Below, in pieces: positions 6,904 through 17,800 of a DNA stretch of 64,000 nucleotides. The notes under the pieces were generated by a model that saw only the letters and a list, made by a program, of their open reading frames with translations, had not been told where the DNA came from and searched no databases. The DNA is from an uncultured Saprospiraceae bacterium. Lineage in GTDB: Bacteria; Bacteroidota; Bacteroidia; Chitinophagales; Saprospiraceae. The stretch spans positions 1-64,000 of the forward strand of contig CALFWZ010000181.1 in assembly GCA_937928405.1 (NCBI GenBank), given 5' to 3'. The translations under genes and the position numbers were made by a program. Each line of letters opens with the position of its first letter. The stretch's first letter is position 1.

Positions 6904-9144
6904 TCACCCCAACAACCGCCTCACCGTCCCCAACACCATCTCCGCTCGTCTTTTGTCCAAGACATCATCAGTGGTCTCTTTGTTCTCAATAGCCACGGAA
7001 CCACTACTCGCTAGTTCCATCATTTTACGTCGTTCAGGATCACTAAAGACGGCAAAGGTACGTCTTAATAATGGCAGCAGTTCCATAAAAATATCCATCG
7101 GAATTTCCCGAATCCAATTATCAATAATCTGCCATAATCGCGGGTTGTGAATCAGCAATAATCCACTTCCATAACAAAATCCTTCCAAGGCTGCGGCTGC
7201 GTTTTCACGAGATTGACCTGTTGACAACGTATAGTGTAGCCAATTGCCAACTGTTTCAATGTTTAAAATTTCTTTATCAAATAAAATGCGCGTGGTCGCT
7301 CCTTGTAGTAGTGGATTGGTCTGATCATTTTGCTGAATGGTTAGCAATGTTGTTAACCATAAATTGATCATGGCCGGATCATTAATGATAAAAAGATTGC
7401 GATTGGTAGCATTGATGCGTTTAAACATTTCTGCGGTTGCTGCCTCGTCCAAATTAATACATTCACCGGGCAAGGCAATCGTAATTCGAGGAATAAATTG
7501 ATCGATCAATTGACTCAGGTCATGAGTGTTTAGACCGCGAGTACTACCATATCGCAATGCATTTACTAGCGGCGTCAGCGCATCCATTAGCTGAGCTACA
7601 TCGTAGATGTTAACGGAAATGTCACTAATTTTTTCCAGCAGTTCAGCTACGACATCTGGGAGGTCAGCATTAAGCACAGATTCAATCAATTGCGTTAGAT
7701 CAGATAATACGGATAACGTTTTCATGTCGTGGCGAACCTTGTTGGCCGCGGCTGCCGATACGGTATTTCCCCACATTCCAGCTTCGATTATTTTAAGCAA
7801 AAACTCTGGTTGCCATTCCAATTCCCATGTTTCACTAAAGGCACCTGCATTGCTTCCTTTGGCAATTTTTATTAGTGCTCCCCAAGCAATATTGAGTATC
7901 AGCATTCGATGTAATAAATGACTGGCTTTTAATTGCGTTGGCTTCCGTAGATCTAACGTCTTTTCTTGACTCGAAGCCACCATCCAGATTTTGCCAAAGC
8001 GAACAGAACGAATTGATTTTTCTAAATCTATCTGTAAAGGTATTTTAGGAATACTAGCAGGAACACTCCCCATCGTTTCGCCTATAATCATTTTATTTTC
8101 TACCAGCTTTAATTGGGCTTCGTCACCATTACAAAAAATAGCAATGGCCGCTGCTCGCAATTCTGCAATCCCTGTTATCTGTTGGTCGCTGACTGCTGCT
8201 AAAGTTTCTGCTAAATTAACGGCCTCAATCGCATGGGCTGGAGAACCGTCCATATCTTCTTCTCGAAATAAACGACTTAGTTTACTCATCCATCGGAGGA
8301 CGGCTTCTTCCGGATTGTTGAATAAAAGTTGATACCACGCTGGTGCGGTAACTCCAGCACTATAACCTTGGTGAGTAGCCAGCCGACTATACGTCCAGGG
8401 AATCCAAGTAGCGCTAATTTTAATTTTTTTTAATCCTTTCAGGAGGCGATTATCATCCGCTGATTTATAGTGATCCAATTGGTGTAAAGCAGGTGCATGC
8501 CAAGCCCCACAAACGACGGCCATTCGCTCCGTTCCTTCTTTGATGACTCCGCGCATGGTCTTACGCATCCAAGCTTCGCGAAGTAGCGTATTAGAAGATA
8601 TATGGTCTTGACTAGCTTCCCGAAGGCTCGTCATTAATTCTAGTAAGGCTGGGAAAATTTTTGTATCCTCAAACTGCTCTTCGAAAGTAGCTTCCCACCA
8701 GCGTTCACTGTCGCTATATCCAGCTAGTTCTGCCAAGTATTTTAAGGGGTCAGTGACATATTGGGGCAGCGGTTGGTTTGGATTTTTTTTAGCATTTGGA
8801 ATACTGGTCTGGTTTTTTTCATTCCCTCTATTGACAAAAGAAATACCCTGTGGCAAGTCCATGAATTTTATTGGAATACCTTTGCCTAGTGCATATTTTA
8901 TGGCCTGCCATTCGGGAGAAAATTCTGCAAAAGGATAATAACTAGCCCTTGATAAGTCGCTCTTGTCATAAAGTAGCATCGCCACGGGTGGAATCAAATC
9001 TGGTAGAGACATACTATCTAGTAGAACCGCTGCATCAGCGGGAGCTTCCACGAGCAAAACATCAGGATCTAAAGCCTCCAATGCCTTGAGGAGACGTCTA
9101 GCAGAACCAGGACCATGATGACGAATACCGAAAACCTGAATCAT
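6904..9144 (-). CDS. DUF5682 family protein
   Basis: A 746-aa cytoplasmic protein beginning with the DUF5682 hallmark GIRHHGPGSARRL, followed by LLVEAPADA and a DLPQGI segment. The N-terminal 250 residues look like an alpha/beta domain (CGAWHAPAL near 212); the rest is mostly helical with Leu/Ala-rich repeats. In many bacteria DUF5682 genes cluster with a MoxR-type AAA ATPase, a VWA protein and a SWIM-domain protein. None of those is adjacent here, although an unrelated-looking SWIM/SNF2 helicase lies 25 kb away. It is a single-gene unit facing metF. Family call is good; molecular function is unknown. Confidence 0.82.
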   Translation of the reverse strand: MIQVFGIRHHGPGSARRLLKALEALDPDVLLVEAPADAAVLLDSMSLPDLIPPVAMLLYDKSDLSRASYYPFAEFSPEWQAIKYALGKGIPIKFMDLPQGISFVNRGNEKNQTSIPNAKKNPNQPLPQYVTDPLKYLAELAGYSDSERWWEATFEEQFEDTKIFPALLELMTSLREASQDHISSNTLLREAWMRKTMRGVIKEGTERMAVVCGAWHAPALHQLDHYKSADDNRLLKGLKKIKISATWIPWTYSRLATHQGYSAGVTAPAWYQLLFNNPEEAVLRWMSKLSRLFREEDMDGSPAHAIEAVNLAETLAAVSDQQITGIAELRAAAIAIFCNGDEAQLKLVENKMIIGETMGSVPASIPKIPLQIDLEKSIRSVRFGKIWMVASSQEKTLDLRKPTQLKASHLLHRMLILNIAWGALIKIAKGSNAGAFSETWELEWQPEFLLKIIEAGMWGNTVSAAAANKVRHDMKTLSVLSDLTQLIESVLNADLPDVVAELLEKISDISVNIYDVAQLMDALTPLVNALRYGSTRGLNTHDLSQLIDQFIPRITIALPGECINLDEAATAEMFKRINATNRNLFIINDPAMINLWLTTLLTIQQNDQTNPLLQGATTRILFDKEILNIETVGNWLHYTLSTGQSRENAAAALEGFCYGSGLLLIHNPRLWQIIDNWIREIPMDIFMELLPLLRRTFAVFSDPERRKMMELASSGSVAIENKETTDDVLDKRRAEMVLGTVRRLLG

Positions 9145-9163
9145 ATATTAATCAGTTGAAAAT

Positions 9164-9171
9164 CAAAGGTA
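9164..9171 (-). promoter_or_regulatory. Bacteroidota -7 element for the DUF5682 gene
   Basis: TACCTTTG on the minus strand, 20 bp before the start codon, within the 156-bp divergent region shared with metF. Confidence 0.5.
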
Positions 9172-9235
9172 AGTAACTTTGACTAAAACCTGACGGCATA
9201 AATAAGCTCCTGCTAAATCATTCCTTCGACTTTCG

Positions 9236-9243
9236 TATCTTTG
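9236..9243 (+). promoter_or_regulatory. Bacteroidota -7 element for metF
   Basis: TATCTTTG followed by TGC, a strong match to TAnnTTTG, 58 bp upstream of the metF ATG. I see no SAM riboswitch fold in the short leader. Confidence 0.6.
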
Positions 9244-9300
9244 TGCTTCCAAATAAAGCCACTACATTAACATACTTGTTTTTATCTCAACTTTTTAGAA

Positions 9301-10257
9301 ATGAAAGTCACAGAATACTTTGAAAAAGCGAACGGCAAAACATTGATCTCATTTGAAGTTCTTCCACCTTTGAAAGGTGGAGGCATGAAAGCAATATTTG
9401 ATGTATTGGATCCTTTGATGGAATTTAAACCTCCTTTCATTGACGTAACATATCACCGCGAGGAATTTATTTACAATAAAAGAGAAAGTGGATATTACGA
9501 AAAAATAGCTATTCGTAAACGACCTGGAACGGTAGGAATTTGTGCCTCTATCATGCATCGTTATGGAGTCGATGCAGTGCCCCATCTGATTTGTGGTGGG
9601 TTTACAAAAGAGGATACCGAAAATGCACTCATCGATCTAAACTTTCTAAATATTAATAACGTATTGGCCCTTCGAGGGGATGCCCGTAAGTTTGATGGGA
9701 AATTTATTCCAGAACCGGACGGACATCACTACGCGCTGGATTTGGTAAAACAAATTAATGTGATGAATCAGGGAGTTTATTTGGATTCAAATATTGAGAA
9801 CGGCGAAAAAATGGATTTCTGTATTGGTATTGCGGGTTACCCCGAAAAACATATTGAAGCACCAAGCATGAAAGCTGACTTGGCCCGAACGAAAGAAAAA
9901 ATTGATGCGGGGGCAGATTATATCGTTACTCAGATGTTTTTTGATAATCAAAAATATTTCGATTACGTAGATGCTTGTCGTGCTATAGGTATCAACGTTC
10001 CCATCGTTCCAGGACTGAAACCACTCACCAAGCGGTACCAGTTAAATTCTTTACCTCGGCTATTTTTTATAAATTTACCAGACGACCTTGTCAGTGCTGC
10101 GATGGATGCTAATAATACGGCTGCTATCAAAGAAATCGGAATCGAATGGTGTATCGCCCAGTCCAAAGAACTGAAAGCAAAAGGTGCTCCTTGCTTACAC
10201 TATTATACCATGGGTGATACCGAAACCATCCGTAGGATTGCTGAAGCGGTTTACTAG
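9301..10257 (+). CDS. metF: Methylenetetrahydrofolate reductase
   Basis: Reduces 5,10-methylene-THF to 5-methyl-THF for methionine synthesis, using FAD. The 318-aa length is standard for bacterial MetF. The N-terminal ISFEVLPP strand carrying the active-site glutamate, the ALRGD segment, the IAGYPEKH motif and the TQMFFDN and PIVPGLKPL stretches are all typical. It stands alone between the divergent DUF5682 gene and a following peptidase gene. Confidence 0.96.
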   Translation: MKVTEYFEKANGKTLISFEVLPPLKGGGMKAIFDVLDPLMEFKPPFIDVTYHREEFIYNKRESGYYEKIAIRKRPGTVGICASIMHRYGVDAVPHLICGGFTKEDTENALIDLNFLNINNVLALRGDARKFDGKFIPEPDGHHYALDLVKQINVMNQGVYLDSNIENGEKMDFCIGIAGYPEKHIEAPSMKADLARTKEKIDAGADYIVTQMFFDNQKYFDYVDACRAIGINVPIVPGLKPLTKRYQLNSLPRLFFINLPDDLVSAAMDANNTAAIKEIGIEWCIAQSKELKAKGAPCLHYYTMGDTETIRRIAEAVY

Positions 10258-10391
10258 AACAGACTAAAGGCCAGAACAGACACCAAATTACGAATGATGT
10301 TTTTGGTTGTTTACACAAACAAAATTACTGTGTACTATTTCTTTAGAGTAAAAAAACATTTGGAACGAATCTTCATGTCAAAATTTAGAAC

Positions 10392-12917
10392 ATGCTACTA
10401 AAAAAAATTGCTGGAATAGGAATACTATTTTTTTTGCTAACTAATTTTTTGCCTGCGCAAAATCGTCTATTATCTCCTGAAGAATTTCTTCCTTCATCCT
10501 ACGGAAAGCATTTTACACCACACCATTTATTGGTAGATTATTATGAACATGTAGCAGCCAATAGCGAACAAGTAAAAGTGCAAACTTATGGAAGAACTAA
10601 TCAGCGCCGCCCCTTACTCTACACCATTGTTACTAGCAAAGAAAATTTTGATCGGTTAGAAGAAATTAGACAAAATAATCTCCGTCGTACGGGACTTGAA
10701 GCAGGAGGTGTAACCAAAGATGATGTGGCCATCGTATGGCTCAGTTTTGGAGTTCATGGTAATGAAGCGGGTGCTTCTGAAAGTGCCCTAGCAACACTTT
10801 ACGATCTAGCCAGACCCAACAATACTACCGCTCAAAAATGGTTGGAAAATACGGTTATTATTATCGATCCTGCCATTAATCCTGATGGATTTTCCCGATA
10901 TACACACTGGAACTGGAATATTGGTAACCACTTACCCAATCCATTGACGGAAGCAGCGGAACATCACGAGCCTTGGCCTGGTGGTCGGGTCAACCATTAT
11001 CTTTTTGATCTGAATCGAGACTGGGCTTGGCAAACGCAGGTAGAATCACAGCAGCGACTAAAAATATATCACCAATGGATGCCACATATTCATGTTGACT
11101 TTCACGAACAATACCACAACGATCCTTATTATTTTGCTCCGGCGGCTCAACCTTATCACGCTTATATAACGCAGTGGCAAGGCGATTTCCAAACGACTAT
11201 TGGAAAGAACAACGCAAAATACTTCGATGAAAAAGGATGGTTGTATTATACGCGTGAGATTTTTGATCTCTTTTACCCTAGCTATGGTGATACTTATCCG
11301 ACCTTTAACGGTGCCATTGGTATGACCTATGAACAAGGGGGACACAGTATGGCAGGCCGGGCTATTTTATTAGAAAATGGAGATACCTTAGAATTAATAG
11401 ATCGGATCACACACCATAAAACAACGGCCCTCTCTACCATAGAAGTAGCTTCTCAGAATGCTCGACAATTGACGGATCAATTCGAAGATTATTTTAAAAC
11501 TAGCGAAGCCAATCCTAGTGGTGAATATGAAAGTTTTGTTATCAAAGCGAGTAATGGAAAAGATAAAATTAAATTCCTCTGTGATTTTCTGGATAGCCAC
11601 CACATTACCTATGGGCTCGCTGGAAGTAGTGAATCTATCGGATCGGCTTTTAATTATCGAACGGGAACGACAGGCAAACTTAATCTAGCTGCTGATGACT
11701 TGGTTATCAATGCGCACCAACCGATGTCTATTTTGACACAGGTGCTTTTTGAACCCGAACCCTTCTTGGTGGATTCGCTGACTTATGATATTACTGCTTG
11801 GGCATTACCGTATGCTTACGGACTAGATGCTTATGCTTTAAAGTCTGACTTAAAACCAACCAAAGCATATGTTGTGGAGGAATTTAAAAAGTACGATGTA
11901 AACGCCGCTGCTGCTTATGCTTATTTGGTCGCTTGGGATGGACTAGAAGATGCACAGTTTTTAAATGCATTGCAAGATAAGAAGGTATCTGTAAAAGTAG
12001 CTTCTGTTGATTTTGTTCTAGAAGATGAGTTTTTTCCAGCTGGTACGTTGATTATTAATCGAGGCGATAATCGTAAATTAGGAAAGTCTTTTGACCGTAT
12101 TATTTTGGGAACGGCTAACGAAATGGAGGCAACGCTTACGCCGGTCATGACTGGATTTTCTTCGAACGGTAAAGATCTTGGATCTGATAAAATGAGATTA
12201 TTGAAGCAGCCGCAAGTTATGATTGTGGGAGGAGCGGGAACAGATCCAAATTCATTTGGTTATCTCTGGCACTTTTTTGATCAAGAATTAAAAATTCAGG
12301 TAACCAATATTTATACCGATGATTTTGGTAGAACGAGTTTAGCAGATTATAATGTATTGGTCATGACGGATGGTAGTTATCCGAAAATGGATAGCACTGC
12401 TATGGCTAAAATTACGGATTGGGTCCGTGGTGGTGGAAAATTAATTGTGTTGGGATCAGCCGTAAGTAAGGTGAGTAGACATCCTGATTTTAAAATAAAA
12501 AGAAAGAAAAGTTCATCTAGTAATAATGGAAAAAAGCAGACGCCAAAAAGAACCCATTATGCAGGACAGGAGCGAAGGTCTATCACGCATGCCATGCCTG
12601 GGGCTATTTATAAAATAAAATTAGACAATACGCATCCACTTGCTTATGGTTTACCGGAATATTATCATACCTTAAAAACCAGCAGGGCTTCCTACAAATA
12701 TTTGGATAATGGCTGGAATGTAGGCTACGTTGGTAAAGCGCCCCAGATTACAGGTTTTGTAGGCTTTGAAGCAAAGAAGAGCATAGAAGAAACCTCCGTT
12801 TTTGGCGTGCAGAACCTTGGACGAGGAAAAGTCGTATATATGGTGGATAACCCGCTTTTTCGCGGATTCTGGCGACAAGGAAAATTTATTTTTGTCAATG
12901 CTGTTTTTCTATTGTAA
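10392..12917 (+). CDS. Secreted M14-family zinc carboxypeptidase-like protein
   Basis: An 841-aa exported protein with a signal peptide ending LPAQ. The M14 zinc site is visible: HGNE near residue 122 gives the His and Glu ligands, the next His lies near 234 in HVDFHEQYH, and the catalytic Glu is probably in MTYEQGG near 312. Residues after about 370 form a long C-terminal extension whose last 250 residues look like a glutamine-amidotransferase-like fold (VMTDGSYP, GGGKLIVLG). This domain order occurs in large M14 peptidases of Bacteroidota. Predicted to trim peptides at the cell surface or periplasm; the substrate is unknown. Confidence 0.88.
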   Translation: MLLKKIAGIGILFFLLTNFLPAQNRLLSPEEFLPSSYGKHFTPHHLLVDYYEHVAANSEQVKVQTYGRTNQRRPLLYTIVTSKENFDRLEEIRQNNLRRTGLEAGGVTKDDVAIVWLSFGVHGNEAGASESALATLYDLARPNNTTAQKWLENTVIIIDPAINPDGFSRYTHWNWNIGNHLPNPLTEAAEHHEPWPGGRVNHYLFDLNRDWAWQTQVESQQRLKIYHQWMPHIHVDFHEQYHNDPYYFAPAAQPYHAYITQWQGDFQTTIGKNNAKYFDEKGWLYYTREIFDLFYPSYGDTYPTFNGAIGMTYEQGGHSMAGRAILLENGDTLELIDRITHHKTTALSTIEVASQNARQLTDQFEDYFKTSEANPSGEYESFVIKASNGKDKIKFLCDFLDSHHITYGLAGSSESIGSAFNYRTGTTGKLNLAADDLVINAHQPMSILTQVLFEPEPFLVDSLTYDITAWALPYAYGLDAYALKSDLKPTKAYVVEEFKKYDVNAAAAYAYLVAWDGLEDAQFLNALQDKKVSVKVASVDFVLEDEFFPAGTLIINRGDNRKLGKSFDRIILGTANEMEATLTPVMTGFSSNGKDLGSDKMRLLKQPQVMIVGGAGTDPNSFGYLWHFFDQELKIQVTNIYTDDFGRTSLADYNVLVMTDGSYPKMDSTAMAKITDWVRGGGKLIVLGSAVSKVSRHPDFKIKRKKSSSSNNGKKQTPKRTHYAGQERRSITHAMPGAIYKIKLDNTHPLAYGLPEYYHTLKTSRASYKYLDNGWNVGYVGKAPQITGFVGFEAKKSIEETSVFGVQNLGRGKVVYMVDNPLFRGFWRQGKFIFVNAVFLL

Positions 12918-12981
12918 AAATTGGTTTCTATAATCTATAAATTATTATCAAACCTGGCTTCTGGCCACCGACTACTTAATA

Positions 12982-13530
12982 TTGGCATTTGATCGACTCA
13001 TTAAAGGATTACGCAGGGTACGCGTCTGGCATCGGTATCTAGGACTGGTACTAGCACTATTGTTGATTTGCAGTGCTTTGACAGGCATCTTGCTGGCACT
13101 AAAAAAAGACGTAGCGATGATTCAACCAGTTACGCAACGTGGAGCAGTCACGGATCTTACCCAATGGAAACAACTATCTGATTTATCTTTGCTCGGCAAA
13201 GAAGCACTCTACAAAAAACATCCCGAACAAGTTGGAAATGCCATTGACCGAATCGATGTACGACCCGATAAAGGAATGGTGAAAATTTTATTTGAAAAAA
13301 ATAACTGGGAAGTACAATTAGATGGTGCTTCAGGAGCAGTCCTTTCTATTGATGTCCGTTATTCTGATTGGATTGAATCGTTGCACGATGGGTCTATCTT
13401 CGGCGATATTTTTAAACTTACCGCCATGAATTTTCTGGGGTGGGGAGTCATCCTATTAGCCATCACTGGATTCTGGTTATGGTACGGGCCACGTCGCCTA
13501 CGAGGACTTCGGTGGAAAAGAAAGGAATAA
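12982..13530 (+). CDS. PepSY-associated transmembrane protein
   Basis: A 182-aa membrane protein with two hydrophobic helices (about 20-40 and 145-168) flanking a small periplasmic PepSY-like domain, WHRYLG...GDIFKL...GFWLWYG. This is the minimal form of the PepSY_TM family often linked to iron or reductase systems. The only plausible start is TTG at 12982; the first in-frame ATG would remove the first helix. It follows the M14 gene by 64 bp on the same strand. No partner reductase is nearby. Confidence 0.78.
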   Translation: MAFDRLIKGLRRVRVWHRYLGLVLALLLICSALTGILLALKKDVAMIQPVTQRGAVTDLTQWKQLSDLSLLGKEALYKKHPEQVGNAIDRIDVRPDKGMVKILFEKNNWEVQLDGASGAVLSIDVRYSDWIESLHDGSIFGDIFKLTAMNFLGWGVILLAITGFWLWYGPRRLRGLRWKRKE

Positions 13531-13646
13531 GTTGTTAATAAATCTATTTTGGCAACAGCCCTAAACTATCTATTCGCACATCTGTTTAAAATGCCAACTA
13601 GCCAACAATTATAGTGGAAAAATCAGCATCAATCTTACAATCTACT

Positions 13647-13654
13647 TACTTTTG
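13647..13654 (+). promoter_or_regulatory. Bacteroidota -7 element for the Omp28-like gene
   Basis: TACTTTTG matches TAnnTTTG and lies 71 bp upstream of the start. The -33 region is weak. Confidence 0.4.
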
Positions 13655-13724
13655 TAGCATAATAAAGTCATCGGTAACAATCTGTCGATCCATTCGTTAA
13701 GATACCAATAAAATTATAAATATC

Positions 13725-14780
13725 ATGATTCAAAAAATTACAATAAGTATTGCATTTTTATTACTATCCTTTTCAGGTTATAGTCAGGAGGCTCCTGAAA
13801 CACAGTCCATATTAGTCACCAAAATCAGTGCTACTTGGTGCCCTCCTTGTGGAGGCTGGGGCTGGGATTTATTTCACGATTTGATTGAGGACAACGAAGC
13901 AAAAGCCACCTTAATGGCTGTTCATCATAGTGGCAATTTGCTAACACCTACTTCGGGTGCCTTAGCGGATAACTTTATGATCTCTGGTCAGCCTCAATTT
14001 TACTTAGGCAATGAAAGGCAGTCCATTAGTAGCAGTACTGCTGCCACTAAAAGAGCTGAAATTCAAGAGGCGGTAAACGATATTGCGCAACAAGCACCTA
14101 TTGTTAATACTGGAATCAGCGCGCTCTATAATGATGGAAATAATGAACTTAGCGTTTTGACCAGAACAGAATTTTTTCAAGATGCAGATGCGAATTATTA
14201 TCTTGGTCTTTACATCGTCAATGATGGATATGTAGGTTTTCAACAAAGCCAAGGTAATAACGCAGAACACGAAAAAGTATTGGTGACCGCTTTTACACCA
14301 TCGCATTTTGGCGAGCAGCTAACAACGGGGCCCGTAACCGACGGTACGATCATGGATCGTTCTTATAGTATTTCGTTGGACGAGGGATGGAATCTAGAAA
14401 AACTTGAAATTGTTGCTATTATCTGGTCAGAAGACAATGGCGTATACACTTATGTAAATTCTAATATTTCTACAGAAATTGGTTTAACGGTTAACAGTAA
14501 GCGATTAAGTGAAGCAGTGAGCGATTTTACGATTGAGCCAACGGTGATGACCAACGGTGCGTCTATCATTAATTTTGATTTATTTGACGCCTCAGAATAT
14601 TATACCATTACGATAATGGATCAGACTGGAAGACTGGTGAAAACCGTTTTTAAAGGAGAATTAGCGACTGGAAATCATCGTTTCGAAGTAGCGCGCAACG
14701 ACTTGGGCGCAGCGGGTATTTACTACGTGAATATTGAAACCGCGGCGGGACAATCCACACGCGAATTGATTGTAAAATAA
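13725..14780 (+). CDS. Omp28-like T9SS-sorted surface protein with thioredoxin-type motif
   Basis: A 351-aa exported protein with a signal peptide ending GYSQ. Residues 35-55 contain ATWCPPCGGWGWDLF, a CxxC thioredoxin-like active-site motif as in Omp28-related proteins. The last 80 residues form a T9SS type A sorting domain (YTITIMDQTGRLVKTVF...GIYYVNIET...), so the protein is expected on the cell surface or released. A redox or scaffold role is inferred; no catalytic proof is visible. A bidirectional terminator follows. Confidence 0.85.
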   Translation: MIQKITISIAFLLLSFSGYSQEAPETQSILVTKISATWCPPCGGWGWDLFHDLIEDNEAKATLMAVHHSGNLLTPTSGALADNFMISGQPQFYLGNERQSISSSTAATKRAEIQEAVNDIAQQAPIVNTGISALYNDGNNELSVLTRTEFFQDADANYYLGLYIVNDGYVGFQQSQGNNAEHEKVLVTAFTPSHFGEQLTTGPVTDGTIMDRSYSISLDEGWNLEKLEIVAIIWSEDNGVYTYVNSNISTEIGLTVNSKRLSEAVSDFTIEPTVMTNGASIINFDLFDASEYYTITIMDQTGRLVKTVFKGELATGNHRFEVARNDLGAAGIYYVNIETAAGQSTRELIVK

Positions 14781-14806
14781 AAACTCAATAGTTTTTTTAA
14801 CGATTC

Positions 14807-14840
14807 AAGCCCTGCTTCTTTATCAAAAGAAGCAGGGCTT
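14807..14840. terminator. Bidirectional intrinsic terminator
   Basis: AAGCCCTGCTTCTT pairs perfectly with AAGAAGCAGGGCTT around a 6-nt spacer. It separates the convergent Omp28-like and histidine kinase genes and has T-rich flanks on both strands. Confidence 0.88.
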
Positions 14841-14846
14841 AACTTT

Positions 14847-17800
14847 TTAAATACGTAATAAAACTTTTGTTCCTGCTACTTTTCCATCCTTAGTAATATC
14901 TTCAATTTCTAGTCGCTTCAGACCTCCTGACTGCTCACCCAATAATTCCAGCCGTTCTTGCGTAACGGCGAGGGCCACAGATTTATGCTGTGCTTCGATT
15001 TGGCTTTTACGTTCTTTGGCGGCGGCTCTGCCAATGCCATTATCCAAAACCATAATTTCTAGAAAACCATTTCTTTGGGTAAAACTAACATCAATCTTAC
15101 CACCTTCAGGCACGTGGGCAACGCCGTGAATAATAGCATTTTCTACAAAAGGCTGAACCATCATGGGCGGAATTAAAGTGGCTGGGTCAGTAGTTCCAAC
15201 TAGCTCAATTGTATAATCAAAACTATTGTTGCGACTCATTTTTTCCATCGCCAAATAATTTTCCAGACTTTGAATTTCCTCTTCTAAAGGAATCGTCGAT
15301 ACCCGTGAATTTTCTAGCGTCGCACGCATCAATTTAGAAAATTTCGCTAGTTGATAACGAGCATCTCGGTGATCGGTCGCATTTATTTTACTCTGAATCG
15401 TATTTAAAACATTAAAAATAAAATGAGGATTCATTTGTAATTGTAACGCCTTTTGTTCCAACTCTAGCAGATGTTTTTCCATTTCTAAGCGCTCTGTTCT
15501 TTGCCGAGATTCCTGCCGTATCGTACGGATGCGAGCAAAGAAAAAACCACCCAGCAAGAAAAGAAACAACAATGCACTTCCTAGTTTAAACCACCAAGTT
15601 TTCCAGATAGGCGTACGGATGATAAACGTCACAGATTCTTCCGGGCTTTTAATGCCGGTGGCACTTACAGCCTGTACTCGAAAGGTATATTTACCAGAAG
15701 GGAGATAAGGGAAATCCGTTTTTTTATCTGTTTGTGGTAGGGACCATTCCTCTGTTAAACCATCCATCTTCCATTGATATTTCAAAGCAGATGATTGTCG
15801 CAAATGCAATCCATTGTATTCGAAACTTACGTTATTATCATTATGATGAAAGATGAGCGTAGAATCAACTTGTCCCCATTTGTTTAAGACATTTCCATAG
15901 ATGGTCTTTTGTAAAGAATCGTAGGATAGTCTTATATTGGTAATTTGAATGTTGGGCGCATTTCCATCTTTCACTAAGACTTTGGGCGTATATTTCATCA
16001 GACCACCAATGGTCCCAAACCATAAGATATCTTGATCTTTGAGTATCGCACTTTCACAGGTTTCTCCGCCCTTAAATCCCTCTTGGTTTCCATAAAATTT
16101 TATGAGATCAATTTCGTCGCGGCCACTACTCACCGCCACTAGATCCACACCTGATTGGTTGCCTACCCAAACTTGATCGTTGGAAGAAGAAATCAACGCA
16201 TAAATATTATTAGAACTTAGTCCTTCCTTTTCTCCAAAAACCGAAAACTGAGGTTGCTGCCCATAAAGGTGAATATTGAAAACGCCATTATCTGCGGTAC
16301 CTCCCCACAAATAGCCCAGCGAATCTTCGGTTAGGGTACGTACATGCATCGAAGGTAGTCCGTCGTTTTTAGAGAAGTTTAGGAGGGTACTGTCATTTTC
16401 TAAATAACCAATTCCACCACCTCTAGTCGCATACCAAAGCCGTTGCCAGCGATCAAGGTGCAAGTCGTAAATAGCGTTGACAGGTAAACCATTTTTTTCA
16501 GTAAATCTGTCAATGCGATAGGTCGTTCCACTACTGTCTCGATGGTCAACGGCCAGTCGAGCAATACCGGCATCCATCATTCCTACCCAAATATTCCCCA
16601 AACTATCTTCGACAATATCTTGGATCAACTTGCCTTCGATGCCATCCCAAGGTTGAAATTGACGATAACTATTTCCATCATATAACTTTAGGCCATCACC
16701 CTCTGTTCCAATCCAGATTCGATTTTTTTGATCGACTAAAATAGCACGGCATTTGATATCTGCAAAACTTCTGTCCTTACTGAAATTGCTAAAATTTTTA
16801 CCATCAAAAGTACTGACCCCACGACTGGTGGCCAGCCATAATGTCCCAGAACTATCCTTGCTAAGTGCGTAGACCTCTTTGTCTGCTAGTCCGTCTGCTT
16901 CGGTGTATTGGGTAAATTCTTGGGTGCTGGCAGCATATCGGGTAAGACCGCCGCCAGAAGTTCCTAACCAATAATTGCCCCATTGATCTGCTAAAGTGAC
17001 TTTTGTATTATCACTTTCCAATCCGGCGGTAGTACGTTCCCGTAACCAAAAACCAGTACTCGTTTTCGGATGGTAACAATAGGTACCTTCGTTGACCATG
17101 CCGACCCAAATTCGTCCAAGTTTATCTGTGGAAATGGTATTGATCCCGAGTCCTTCTTCTAGTTGATCAGATTCGGAAAAACGACTGATGGATGTTTTGT
17201 GGTAAATGTCAATTCCTCCCGTGACCGTTGCTAACCAAATTCGTCCGTCAGGGGTAGCGGTAATCGATCGTACATGATCACGACTCAATCCATCAATGGT
17301 ACTGATTTTATTAAAAAAATTATTTTCAAAATAATAGGCACCTTCGGTAGTAGCTATCCATAGTGTGCCAGTTTTGGTTAGAAAAAGGTCTTCTATATTC
17401 GCATTGTCTGGAAAACTAGGAACAGCAATTAACTTATCTTTTTTTAGAAAAAATAAACCACGATCGGTAGCGACCCATATTTTTTTATCTGGTGTCTGAA
17501 TTAGGTCTTTGATCTGTTGGACGTTGGGAGGTAGGGTAGGAAGTGATTTAAAATATTGTCCGTCAAAAATAGTGATGTTTCCGGCTCCGCCGATTATAAT
17601 GTTTTTTTTGTCATCCTCCAGTAGGGTGTTAATATATCTAGTTCCTGGCTGTTGTTGACCAGTAAATTTTTTAAAATTTTGACCATCATACATACTCAAT
17701 CCTCCTCCCCAAGTACCAATCCATAAATAGCCGCGACTATCTTCCAAGAGGCTGTAAACTTGTGAGTGACCTACCTCGAAAGAAGGGTAGTTTTCGGCAG

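Noticed and set aside
9145-9300. SAM riboswitch before metF
   Set aside because: The leader after the likely promoter is under 60 bp and shows no conserved SAM-box or terminator fold.
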